From: Sesamum alatum
Lineage: Eukaryota > Streptophyta > Magnoliopsida > Lamiales > Pedaliaceae
Assembly: GCA_034509735.1 (NCBI GenBank)
Contig: JACGWO010000006.1
Coordinates: 34,527,141-34,591,140, forward strand
DNA length: 64,000 bases
Direction: 5' to 3'
Part shown: positions 12,101 through 22,182 of the stretch, piece by piece
How positions within the stretch are numbered: the stretch's first letter is position 1
Layout: each line of letters begins with the position of its first letter
Made by a program: the position numbers and the translations under genes
Notes under the pieces: generated by a model
Told to the model about the DNA's origin: nothing
The model's database searches: none
The model's input: the letters and a program-made list of their open reading frames with translations, nothing else

Positions 12101-12239
12101 TATCCATTTCAACAAGTTCAATTAAAGACATCTCGTCAATATGACAATAGTCAAAGTGGTCTACTTTTCCTCCTACATATACCCTACGACCAAAATCACA
12201 CAACACTCCAGAATGATGCATTCTAATAGTGAAATACTC
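9112..12239 (-). pseudogene. Mutator-like (MULE) transposase, broken
   Basis: Reading from 12239 down: a PB1-like N-terminal domain (about 12239-12100), an acidic repeat region (EGQGVGE-type repeats, 11870-11730), the MULE transposase core with LDGC (near 10885), a second Asp block and CESFN (near 10370), a SWIM zinc finger (CTCRKW...PCAHA, about 10060-10110), a CCHC zinc knuckle (CKIC...GH...C, about 9710-9755) and a Ser/Pro-rich basic tail (9112-9408) reached through two small introns. The frame is broken by in-frame stops near 11721, 11457 and 10262 and by frameshifts near 10860 and 10680. It therefore cannot make full transposase, although all domains are still recognisable. This fits a recently inactivated autonomous MULE. 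Confidence 0.88.
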
Positions 12240-12929
12240 ACTATTAGACCCTGCAATTGCAATATAAGTAGACTTCAGAAACTAGTCCCAACAAGTTGAG
12301 TACTTATGCAATATAAAACAACAACGGTACAAAAAAGGAGTATGGACCACATACATACACCAACAACAAGGAAACAAAAATAATAAAGTATCACAAAAAA
12401 GCTATTCTAACACACTTCGTGTTTCACAAAAACCAAACAAGAACTTTAAAAAAATACCCCACATTGCATGATAATGTACAAAAGAACCATAAAAAAGTTG
12501 AACAAACCACTTACCTATTCAGGCGCTCATCTTCCCAAGGGTATATCATCTTCTTCTTCCCGTAGCTTCCAACCCATGGCAGCAACGAACGGCGACGATG
12601 TCAATTCAGGGCGTGATGAAAAAGATTTGGGGGTAAAATTAAGTTTTTTACCCCCAATTGCATATTTTACCCGATCTACTGCGTATTACTTTCATCTCAA
12701 GGGGAAATTACATTTTTAACATTGTTATAATGTGGAAATTAAACTACACACTCGCCTTAAGGCGCGTGTTTTCACACAAGGGGAATATTCCCATTTTATT
12801 CACCGGAAATGGGAGCGTGCAACAAAAAAGAAAGGTTAGGTGGTCGTCTGTAAAAAAAGAAATGGTTGGAGGGCAAAGTGGAAAACGACCCAAAGGTTGG
12901 GGGGTGTCCGCTTTTAACCCAATTGCAAA

Positions 12930-15004
12930 ATTAGTCCTGTATGTATGGGGGTGTGGTAAAGTTGGTCCCGTAACTATGGGATTGGCAATTTTAGTCCTTT
13001 ATATTTTAAATTTCTAGCAATTCTGGTCCTTCCGATCAAAAGTCGTCGGAAATTAACAAATCAAATTGGGGCTTAGGGTTTCGGCAACCAAATATACATC
13101 ATTTACACAGTCAGCATCCTATGTGGAGTTGACATGGATCACTATCGGCCACCACCTACCCACCACTATCGGCCACCACCCACGATTCTCCGGCCACGCG
13201 CACCACCACTGAACTCGTCGTCCGATGTTGATTCCAACCATGCAATTCGTGTTTCAGTTAGAGTTCAAACACGCCCCAATCGGCTTGATAAGCCACAATT
13301 TAACTCTCCTATCCATGTTTATTTTGAGTATTTTGGAAGGATTTTATTACATAGATCTTTGAATAATCCATCTTTTGAATGTAGGAGTTGTTATGACAAG
13401 CTTTGAAGAAAAGAGAGTGAAGAAACCCCAAATGAAGTTGGAAAATGATCAAGGGAAAAGAAGACAAAAACAGAGTTGAGCAATCGTTAAGGCGTGATCA
13501 CGCCTTAATGAATGTTCGAGTCTGTTTGCACAAAAGTGGGCAATTTGGAAAGATTTTTTACTGCGATTTGTTTCCTTTTTCAGACTGCAAGTTAGAAGGC
13601 AAGAGGAGCACGTTTTTGGAGCTATAAAAAGGGGTCTTAAGGCTGAAGATCATGTATCGAATTTCATATTTGATCACCCTTTTAGTTTAGATCATCTCTC
13701 CCCTTCTCATTTCTTTTATTTTATATTTTGCTATAGGATTATAGATTTTTCTACACACATGATGTGTAGCTAATTTTATTATGATTCGAGGGAAACGTTG
13801 AACCCAATTGTTATGTTTTGAGATTTTTATCTTATCTGATTTCATCGAGTATTTTTTGTCTTGATTTACTGTTTATGGAATGATTATTATTGATAGATCT
13901 GACAATTCGATTCAATGTTAATTATTTTATTGCTATCCATGGTTCAGTGATCCGTAATTGTCATGAATGATTGGTACGAGTAGCAAGCAAATTTATTATG
14001 TGCTTTGCATGATTTATTTATTGGGACGAGAAAACTAGGTTAGATAATTGCAGCTATCTCAATCGTTTGATCTAGGTTCAACTGTTTTCATTGATGCAAA
14101 TACTATTATTGATTTGATATGGAATGCTATCGTGCCCCATCTTGAGATAATAAGTTTGGATTTAGATGCTTGAGTGATCATATCCATTACAATAGAAAAA
14201 CGGGAATTTGTTATGGCTATCCTAATAGATTTCAAAGTTGAATATTTGGTTGTGAAATTAATCATTAGTGACCTATGATAAACATAACGGTTGGGTGATA
14301 CACTCCCTTGAATTGGAATTTCTCTCTATTGATCTCTTAGTTATTTATTCTTGCTTTCTATTTGGTTTATATGTATTAGCAGTTAATTATCATTTCACAC
14401 CCCCTCTTTTGGTTACCACTACTAGACTGAGAAATTAATTCATAGTTCCCTAGGGATTCGACCTAGTTCCACGATTGCTACAGTTTTAGAATCAGTAATT
14501 ATATTTGAGTGCTTTGACAATCGATCATGGCTCGATTACAATTCTACATCTATTTTCTCTCTCTTCTCGATTCACCGCCGTCCGACCTACCCACCGTTTG
14601 AGACCACCACAAATCAACTCCCCATCTTACGGTGAGTCGATTGCACCCAAGCCCATCCATTTTCGTCTACTATTCGGTCGGTTCTCTCCGTTGTCATTTT
14701 TGCTACTTTTCTCGCCGCCCCACTACTGTTTTTCTATCATATCTCCGCCGCTATCAACCATCTCGTTGGTGGACCAACAACTATGTCCGCCTCCCCATGA
14801 CGGACACATCCCTCTGATCAATTTCTGTCAATGGTGTCGTTCACTTCATGGGCCTCCTCGTCCACCCACCCCCCCTCCTTCTTTGTGAGGAGGAGGTGGG
14901 AAGAGAATGTTTTTCTTCCGTCCATTTGGCCTGCCAAGCATCCACATAGGATGCCAAGTGTTTTAGTCAAGTCTAGTAGGCAGGAAAACCCTAATCCCCA
15001 ATTT
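12930..15004. other. Interior of the middle MULE-type element
   Basis: Mixed content. A 90-codon plus-strand frame at 13134-13406 opens with a repeated HYRPPPT motif and has no known domain. About 13640-14500 is AT-rich and ends with text resembling retrotransposon leader sequence (ccctagggattcgacct). 14505-15060 is C/T-rich with Ser/Pro-rich frames that look like low-complexity translation. I see no complete gene; captured fragments are possible. Confidence 0.4.
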
Positions 15005-15334
15005 TTTCAATTAATTTCCAACATATTTTGGTTGGAAGGACTAAAATTTCCACTAAACTGAAACTTATAGGACTAAAATTGTCAGTTCGAAACGTACAGG
15101 ACTAATTTTGCCACCCCTCTTATATATACAGGACTAATTTTGGAATTTTGCCTTAAAAATTTATCTATTCTTTTTGCTTATGTCATTCTTTTTCGTTCAA
15201 ACCCTAACAAAAGGGGGTCAAGTGTAAATGGAGAATTTTTTGAGGTGATGTAAGTGTAATTTCAAAAGTTTTTTGGGGGAAAGTGTAATTTACATTTTTA
15301 AAGAGGATCTAAGTGTAATTAACCCTAATTTTTA

Positions 15335-15914
15335 TGCCCAATTTTTAAATCACACTCGTTTTCTTCTAGTGTACTAAGCTTGATAGAAACAAGTTCTACT
15401 TAGATTAGTATATCTAGTTCTAGTTCAGCATGCAAACAGAGCAACTTGCACCCGCTGACAGTAGAAGAAATATAATATTTAATCATAACTAATTGATATA
15501 GTTAAAATTAAATAATCGCTTTAAAAAGTTAATAACCACGGTCATGCAACGATTGTTGGTTGTGGTTTTTACAAGCATGGCTAATGTATTTGTCATGTGA
15601 AAAAACCATGGCAAAATTATTTGCCATGACAAATATCATTTTTATGGTGGATAAGTTAAGCATTTGCATCGATTTTTATTTAATCATGATTAATAATAAT
15701 TATTTACTACGACTTTAATTCATAACCAATAAAATCATAAGCAAAAGTAATATTTTTTTAGTGCAGACATTACATAAAACTATCTCATTATTTCATTGAA
15801 ATTGTAATAATTAGGAACCACACCTCCACTATACACACACATCCCTCAACAACAACAACAAAAAACCTTCAATCACAAGACAATAATCAACAAATCACAG
15901 TACAACTCTCATCA
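15335..15914. other. 3' flank of CslG-B, repeat relics
   Basis: No gene. It contains imperfect inverted words such as ttgtcatgtg/catggcaaa around 15590-15640, typical of DNA-transposon debris. The last 100 bases before the stop at 15915 are probably 3' UTR. Confidence 0.4.
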
Positions 15915-16478
15915 TCACTTGCCAATTTTGGGTATCAGCCCTTCCAGAATAGGAAGGCTAAGAACAAGAACATACGACGACAGAAAACCCTGTCCGAACA
16001 TCTCTTTAACATCCCCTCCACTGATCAGCCCTTTCATGCCGCCAATAAAACAGCCCAAGTTGAGCAAAACCAGCATTGTCAAAGGTATCATGAACATCTT
16101 GGCTCCCTGGAAATCGAACTTTCCCTTCTCGTACTTCTCCAGCTTTTCTTGATCCATCGCTTTGTTAGTCAGCCTGAAATTTGCCTTAGCCATGCCTACG
16201 TACTTCATTAGGACATCGAGGCACCCGAACAGGCAGGCCGTCACTGATTTTATCATCCAGATTCGTTGTTCGTTCCACATTGTCCTCATTGATCCCCCGC
16301 TCGAGACAACTTCGTACAGATGTTGGCTGAGGGAGGAGAGATATACAGTTGCAAATGCTGCAAACCAAGGGTTTGTAACCTGGAGGAGAACAGACCATTG
16401 ATATATATGAGACAATAATATTATGGAATGCGTGCAAAAGTAAAAAGGGAAATTATAATAGACGGTCACCCACAAAAG

Positions 16479-16510
<32 letters not shown>

Positions 16511-19500
16511 GACATTTGTAAAATATCGTAAAGTTTAAAATATGAAACCCTAGAAACTTTTTAAAGAAAAAATTATTAATTAAAATTTGGTGAAACATAA
16601 TATAGGGTCATGAGCACGTTTTACAAAAAAGGGATGTCATTCAAATTCTGTACGTCCTAGGCCCGCGAGCCTATTGAACACGAGATTTGTCTCCAAACAC
16701 ACTTATCGAACACAATTTGACATCGAATTGTGATAATTTTATGTGAAAATAATGTGCTAGGAATGTTAAAGGAACACGCATAATGTGTTCACTTTATCAA
16801 TTTTTAGGTTATGAAGAATGGGGGAACAAAATTTACCTTCGGGTATAAGGGGACTCCGTAAAGGAAGCAGAGTTGAGGAATGATGCCATATATAAAGCAG
16901 GCAACGGAGACGAGGTGCGTGAACATAAAGTATCCATAGCACATGCTTTGAAGAACAGACATCCTGGACATCCCGTAAGTGAGAGGACTAAATTTCGAGA
17001 GGCCGGCTTGAACCAAGCCTGATGCCCATTTCATGAGTTGGATAAGGGCGTCTTTCATGTCAATGGTGGTGCAGCCAAGGAAACACGGCCTCTCCGGGTA
17101 TAGATAGACGGAGTTCCACCCCTTGCAGTGCAGGAGATAGCCCGTGAACGTGCTCTCCAGCAAACAATCGTATGAATAACCAATCTGTCGAGTAATATGT
17201 CCGATTCTTGATTAATATATAGTGCAAGAAACATTACTATTTTTAGAAAATTATATTACATGACTCCCGTGCAATCATGTTTTGCATTATAAATTAGTAT
17301 ACCCCACATGATTGAACGAGAATTTGTAATGTAAAATTCGTCTATAGGGGTTCACTAATGTAATTTTCTAAAAATTTCAAAAAATGTCGATGTAATTGTT
17401 CCTACAGAATTTGTCAGAACTTACTTCTTTCCCCCATGTAGTGTTTTGTTCATACGTGCAAGATGCCAGTTTCTTGGCTTCTTCTATAGTTGCATGATCA
17501 GACATAGTTTCCCTGTCTGTCGCATTCTTCCCATTAAGTGCTTGTAGTGAATCAATCAACTTGGTCGAGAAGCCAAAGTTCTTTTCGGGCTCCTCCAGAA
17601 ATTCATCTGTCGACCAAATCCCAGAAAGAATTTGTTAGTACTATTTTGTCATTTTTCTACCAGAAAAAAAAATAGAAGAAGAAAGATGTAAGAATACCTT
17701 CTTGATTGGGACTGCAATACAAAGCCTTTTTCTTCAAAAAGTAGCCAGTACCCGCACAAACAGTGCCCTTTATCCCATCCATGCCTTGGTACTTGGTCTG
17801 CCAATTAATTTCAAGAATTCATAAATCTCAATTTTACCAAATTATGGATGTTGATTTACTTTAATAATAGTTGTTTGTCTACTGTACAGTAGTTATGATT
17901 ATTTCAGAAAACGAACTTCATTCTTCATTGGCTCTTGAAATATTACCAAACTACATTAATAGTACCTTATAAGCGGATCGGGCCTGGCCATCATATATGT
18001 CGTTTTTACTAACGTTGTAGAAGATCTGCGGGAACTGTGCAAAAGAGAGGGAATTTGAGAACTTGGGGTCGAGATGAAAGCACATTGCCTGCTTGGCTGA
18101 GGTGGGATCGTTGCAGTACATGTCGCAGTCCAACACTAGCGTGTAAGGAGCATTGCTCATTATGCCCGAAACTCGGAGCTGCAATACAATTTTATCACTT
18201 ATTATTAACGCAACATAGTCCTCGTACTATTAACTCGTCATGTGGGAAAGGATGTTGTGCAAGAAGGAAAATTATCTGGCCAAACCCTATGTTTTAAGTT
18301 AGAGTTTCATCATACATATATATGTGAAGTGAATATAAGATGAAATACCAGTTAAGTATAAATGAATCCGACTTAAAAATCACTACGTACGAGAGCATTG
18401 AGGGCCCCGGCCTTGAAGCGATGAGGACGAGATGGTCTTTTCTCCCGGGACACATAAACAAGAAGTGGCAGTTTAGAGTGATCATCCATTGCTCCTTCAT
18501 TCTTCTTGTTATCATATATAACCTGCAACAAGGCATCAACCCTAATGAAAAGATTGAAACAAAAATCTTAGGTTAAGACAAATTTGAAATTGAATGTTCT
18601 GTCATAGGTTGATATTGTACTAAAGTGTGATTGAAATATGTGTCCTATTATATAATTTATGTAATAAAATACTAGCTTGTGGATAAATCCGCGAAAAATT
18701 AAATATCTAAAAGAATTAGTAACTAGATTTAAAATAGTAACCTCAACATGAGGAGGGCGGTCGTCGTTTACGGAATCTTCAATCTCAGCTGCCTTCTCCA
18801 CATTTCTTTTGAAAAGTTCATAGTTTGACTGCAAAAGTATATTTATACGTAATAATTAACATCAGATACTAGTATATATGATGAACATAGTTATGATACG
18901 TATTGATAGCAACATGCGATTCCAACTACGTCTATGCTAACAATTTCATTACAAAGAATGTTCATGTTTTTTATTCATTAAAATAAAGTAGTAGTATTAT
19001 TATACCAACATTGTTGGTTACTTCTGCTGTATAAAAGTAGTGACATCAAATCTTAAGAAAGGACAGTATAATTATCCCTTTTTCTAACGACGAATCAAAC
19101 ACATACAATAAAAAGTTTCATTATATCATCATTTTATTAAATATTTTATGACGAAATCCATTATCATTTAATTTCTATATAATTAAAATCCAACTTTCAA
19201 GTGATTAAATTCTAGTAATTTATATTTATATATATATATATATATATTTGAAAAATAATGGAGATGATGATGACCTGGATTTTTTGTTCCTCCGCCTTGA
19301 ATTCATCACTCTCCAAAACCTCCCTCTCATCATCACAGAAAGACGAGAAGAACGCCTCAGGGCACCGACTCTTCACCCCATATTTCCTGCAGAACGGCAG
19401 CCAACACCTAGCAAACGCGCACGCCTCCTTCATCGCATACAATGTCACTGCGGTGCCGCCGTCATCCGACAAGTACACCGCCAGCTTCTCCGTCGGATAG

Positions 19501-19922
19501 TCCAGCGCCATGGCCGACAACACCGTGTTCATCACCTCCACCACCGGCTCCTTCTTCGGGTCCGCCGTGCATATAAACACGTCGAGTGCAGGCAGCTTCT
19601 CGTCTCCGGGGAGATTCTCCGGCGCCACGGTGCGCACCACCGGCCGCCACCGGAAAGCCTGCGCCAGAGTCCATATGAAGGTGAAAATCAGCTCGGAGAG
19701 AGTGATCAGACCCCAGGAAAGAAGCGGCACATCGCCGTAAATGAGGTTCGAAATTCTGTAGTAGAGCAAGGCCGACACGGCGAAGAAGTGGAGGAGCATG
19801 TGGAGGCGGCCGAGGGCGGCGCGTGGCTGCTGGACTGTGCATGTGTTGAGAGAGGTGGCGGTTGGCGCCATTGTTAAGCCGAGTAGGCGGCTGTAGCTGG
19901 AGTGGAGAGAAACGGCTGCCAT
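15915..19922 (-). CDS. Cellulose synthase-like G/M-type protein (CslG-B), complete, atypical catalytic motifs
   Basis: Eight exons on the minus strand (19275-19922, 18742-18828, 18391-18522, 17966-18178, 17698-17797, 17425-17606, 16837-17184, 15915-16379) join in frame to 724 residues, the usual CslG length. Exon 7 is 348 bases, the same as in CslG-A. Two N-terminal membrane segments, the GT2 core and a C-terminal block of about six membrane segments are present. SDDGG (DD 153-154) and DCD (306-308) are kept. The third acidic motif, VED in CslG-A, is LES here (464-465), and QxxRW is QLMKW (503-507). From memory, 'LLEST...QLxKW' forms occur in related asterid CslG/CslM proteins, so this may be a lineage trait. 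Start: the Met at residue 18 (base 19871) is an alternative. Catalysis may be altered; the role is not known. Confidence 0.9.
16481..16505. repeat. (TA)n microsatellite in CslG-B intron 7
   Basis: An uninterrupted TA dinucleotide run within the last intron of CslG-B. A similar run lies at about 19228-19248 in intron 1. Confidence 0.9.
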
Positions 19923-19992
19923 TTTTGAGTACTTTAATGGTAATTAGTGGTGGAGATCATATGTTGGTTTAGTTAATAAATTGGGGTTAATG

Positions 19993-20000
19993 TTTATATA
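19993..20000 (-). promoter_or_regulatory. Probable TATA box of CslG-B
   Basis: TATATAAA on the minus strand, 71 bases before the ATG at 19922. The spacing is normal for a plant TATA box with a leader of about 40 bases. Confidence 0.6.
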
Positions 20001-20833
20001 GAGTTGATTTGGATGGTAAAGAACAAATTAGAGAACATTTTAGGATTCAGATGTTGGATTATTACTAATACTTTGGTTTTAATTTTTGATTCGCCAATTG
20101 TTGAAAGTAATGTTGATTACAAGGTTGGCCGGATGATGATACCTTCAAAAATGACAAAATATAGCATTTCTACTTATATACACGCACATGTGGGTGTACG
20201 TGTCGTGGTGATTGAATTTTCAATTGCAAATTGTATTCTATTTTCTATTTTATTTAATATAAATATGAAATGTATATGTGATATTATCATATTATACACC
20301 ATTATTTCATTGTTTATTCCATTCAATATACAGACGGAATGAGCGTGTGCCGTTAGCATAATATATATCATTGATCACTAGCGATCACCTCTTTAAAACG
20401 TTAAATGAGATTTGATAATTTCTCATGCATGTACCATTTACAGAATTCATGTTTTTTTTAGGGTGAATTGATCTTAGGGTAAATAATTTTAATTACATCA
20501 TGAATTTCAATTATCAACAATCAATATATAGTAATTATAAATATTAAATATGTATAACAAATCAATAATTATTATTACAATCAACCAATAATTATATTAA
20601 AATATATAAATACCCAAATATTGGTGAGACTAAATCCATGAACTCTTGATCATGGGGCTCAGCTTCAATGACTAGATTGAGTCTCATTGGCACCATTTAC
20701 AGAATATTTTAGTACTACTAATTTGGTTATACTTTCGGAGGGAAAAAATGCAATTATAGTCCTATAATTACGGGTAGCACTTTTGGTCCTCTCCAATTTT
20801 GAATTTACAATTGATATTTATAATTAAAATTAA
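20001..20833. other. CslG-B upstream region and AT-rich intergenic DNA
   Basis: No gene seen. About 20625-20695 reads on the minus strand like a tRNA-derived SINE head (A-box-like tagtcattgaag, B-box-like gttcatgg). The rest is plain AT-rich sequence. Confidence 0.4.
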
Positions 20834-21261
20834 GGGTAAATTACATCTATTTTTTCTGAGGTTTGGCATAATTACAAATATTCCCCTGTTGTTTGAAAAA
20901 TTACAAATACCCTCCTGAGGTTTGTAATTTTTAACTAAAGGGCTAAACTTGACCATTTTGCCCTTGAATTTTTTATTAAAATTATAGACTAATCGGTCAA
21001 GGCAAATTGCATTATTGCTCCTCTGTGTAAAAAACTTAAGAAGTCTCTCCCTGTACATTATACTCCAAAAAGATTTTAAAAATTAAATAAAAATAATTTA
21101 GTGCATAAGGACATTTTGGTCAGTTCACCCATAAAAATTGATGGAAATAGCTTATTTGTTAAACAGTTACAAACCTCAGGGGGGATATTTGTAATTTTTT
21201 AAACAATGAAAGAATATTTGTAATTATATCAAACCTCAAGAGAGATAGATGTAATTTACCC
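20834..21261. mobile_element. MULE-derived MITE, 'gggtaaattac' family, copy 1
   Basis: About 430 bases with long imperfect inverted ends (gggtaaattacatct at the left, its complement agatgtaatttaccc-type at the right) and inner words 'aggtttg(g/t)cataatta' and 'ttgaaaaattacaaatac'. The same sequence recurs at 42529, 43227, 44232, 44364, 54228 and 59828, with a left-half relic at about 30969-31085. No coding capacity. Confidence 0.85.
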
Positions 21262-21407
21262 TTAAAACTAATAAATATAAAAACAACTCATTTACTTCAG
21301 ATGTCAACAAAAAATGCTAAAGTTCCACAAATTAGCACATGCTTAGCACATAGTCCTTTTAATTCTCCAGCCAATTTTGTTGATGTGACATTTGTACCAA
21401 AAGTTAC

Positions 21408-21600
21408 GCGCTCTATAATTATAAGATCAAAATTGAATTTTTATCTTGCATTCCTTGTCCTCTATTAGCAAATATAGCCTGAAAAATTAATAAGGCCCGA
21501 ACAACTACTCCATAGTTATAAGACCAAAATTGAATTTTTCCCTTGCGTTCCTTATGCCCTATTAGCAAAAATAGCCTGAAAAATTAATAAGACCCAAATC
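21408..21600. repeat. Tandem duplication, two copies of about 95 bases
   Basis: Two adjacent diverged copies share the words 'ataagaccaaaattgaattt' (or close) and 'tagcctgaaaaattaataag'. No gene in or across them. Confidence 0.6.
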
Positions 21601-21737
21601 AACTAGCTCGCAAGCAAGATATGTGATAATCTTCGGCCAATTTAGCTTTTTGTGGTATAAACAGACAAAATCATTTCCCAAGTGCAGAATCATTCATGTA
21701 AAAGAAAAACCACCGGGATACCAGGCAATTTATATCT

Positions 21738-21990
21738 GAGTTTCAAGCAGTTTCTGCAACTTTTGGCTACCGAGAGGTTAATTTAACAGCTGACTTTTTG
21801 GCTCATACAGCAGCATCCAACTCTTCACCAATGCAAATCTTCATGGAAGTGTCAGCTTGTTTATCAGAAATACTACTATCTGATATGATTATGTTTTGTA
21901 ATAGAAAAACTACCTCCCCTTTTGTAAAGTCTTTTGACCTTTAGTAATGAAATGGTAACCTTTCTTAGTGTTCGGAGGAAAAAAAAAAAA
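21738..21990 (+). mobile_element. 3' end of a LINE (RNase H tail and poly(A))
   Basis: An open frame of 68 codons ending at 21944 contains FGYREVNLTADFLAHTAA, which fits the C-terminal end of the RNase H domain found in plant LINE reverse transcriptases (REAN..ADFLA type). Thirty-odd bases after the stop comes a run of 12 A at 21979-21990, as left by target-primed reverse transcription. This is a 5'-truncated copy; no reverse transcriptase core is seen upstream. Confidence 0.6.
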
Positions 21991-22182
21991 GTGACGAGAT
22001 TCACACAGCATAAGTATAGAAGTTCCTTTTTTTCTTTGCTTCTCCTATTTCAGAAGCTTGAAGATGACTGGATGACCTCAAGAAATCCAAACATTTAAGT
22101 TACTCTAATTCTGCACGGCAGACAACAAAAATTTCAAGCCACCTTAAAAGCTAAAGCAGGAGTGATTACACATGTGAGGCAT

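Larger units (their letters stand above)
8056..12920. mobile_element. Inner 4.9-kb MULE with transposase relic
   Basis: Terminal inverted repeats of roughly 190 bases (from 8056 inward and 12920 inward) start GGGTTAAAAGCGGACACC. The 9-bp target duplication aattgcaaa is perfect (8047-8055 and 12921-12929). It carries a Mutator transposase relic on the minus strand and a GRF zinc-finger gene on the plus strand near the left end. The perfect target duplication and close ends suggest a fairly recent insertion, although the transposase already has stops and frameshifts. Confidence 0.92.
8042..15152. mobile_element. Middle MULE-type element of the nest
   Basis: The ends share the 'caaaattagtcctgta' repeat family. 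The right end (about 15005-15152) is intact. The left end is split, with 14 bases at 8042-8055 and the rest resuming at 12930. Flanks taaaaaatt (8033-8041) and ttaaaaatt (15153-15161) match at 8 of 9 bases. Without the inner MULE the element is about 2.2 kb. It has no transposase, so it needs enzyme from elsewhere. Confidence 0.75.
7709..15325. mobile_element. Outer MULE-type element of a three-level nest
   Basis: Inverted ends of about 130 bases begin GGGTTAATTATACTTAGATC (7709) and finish with its complement at 15325. The 9-bp flank taattttta is identical on both sides (7700-7708 and 15326-15334). Once the nested elements are removed, only about 500 bases belong to this element, so it was a small non-autonomous unit. 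It is the oldest insertion of the nest by position. Confidence 0.85.

Noticed and set aside
19248..19877. Long plus-strand frame (209 codons) opposite CslG-B exon 1
   Set aside because: Antisense shadow of a GC-rich exon; Arg/His/Pro-rich with no domain.
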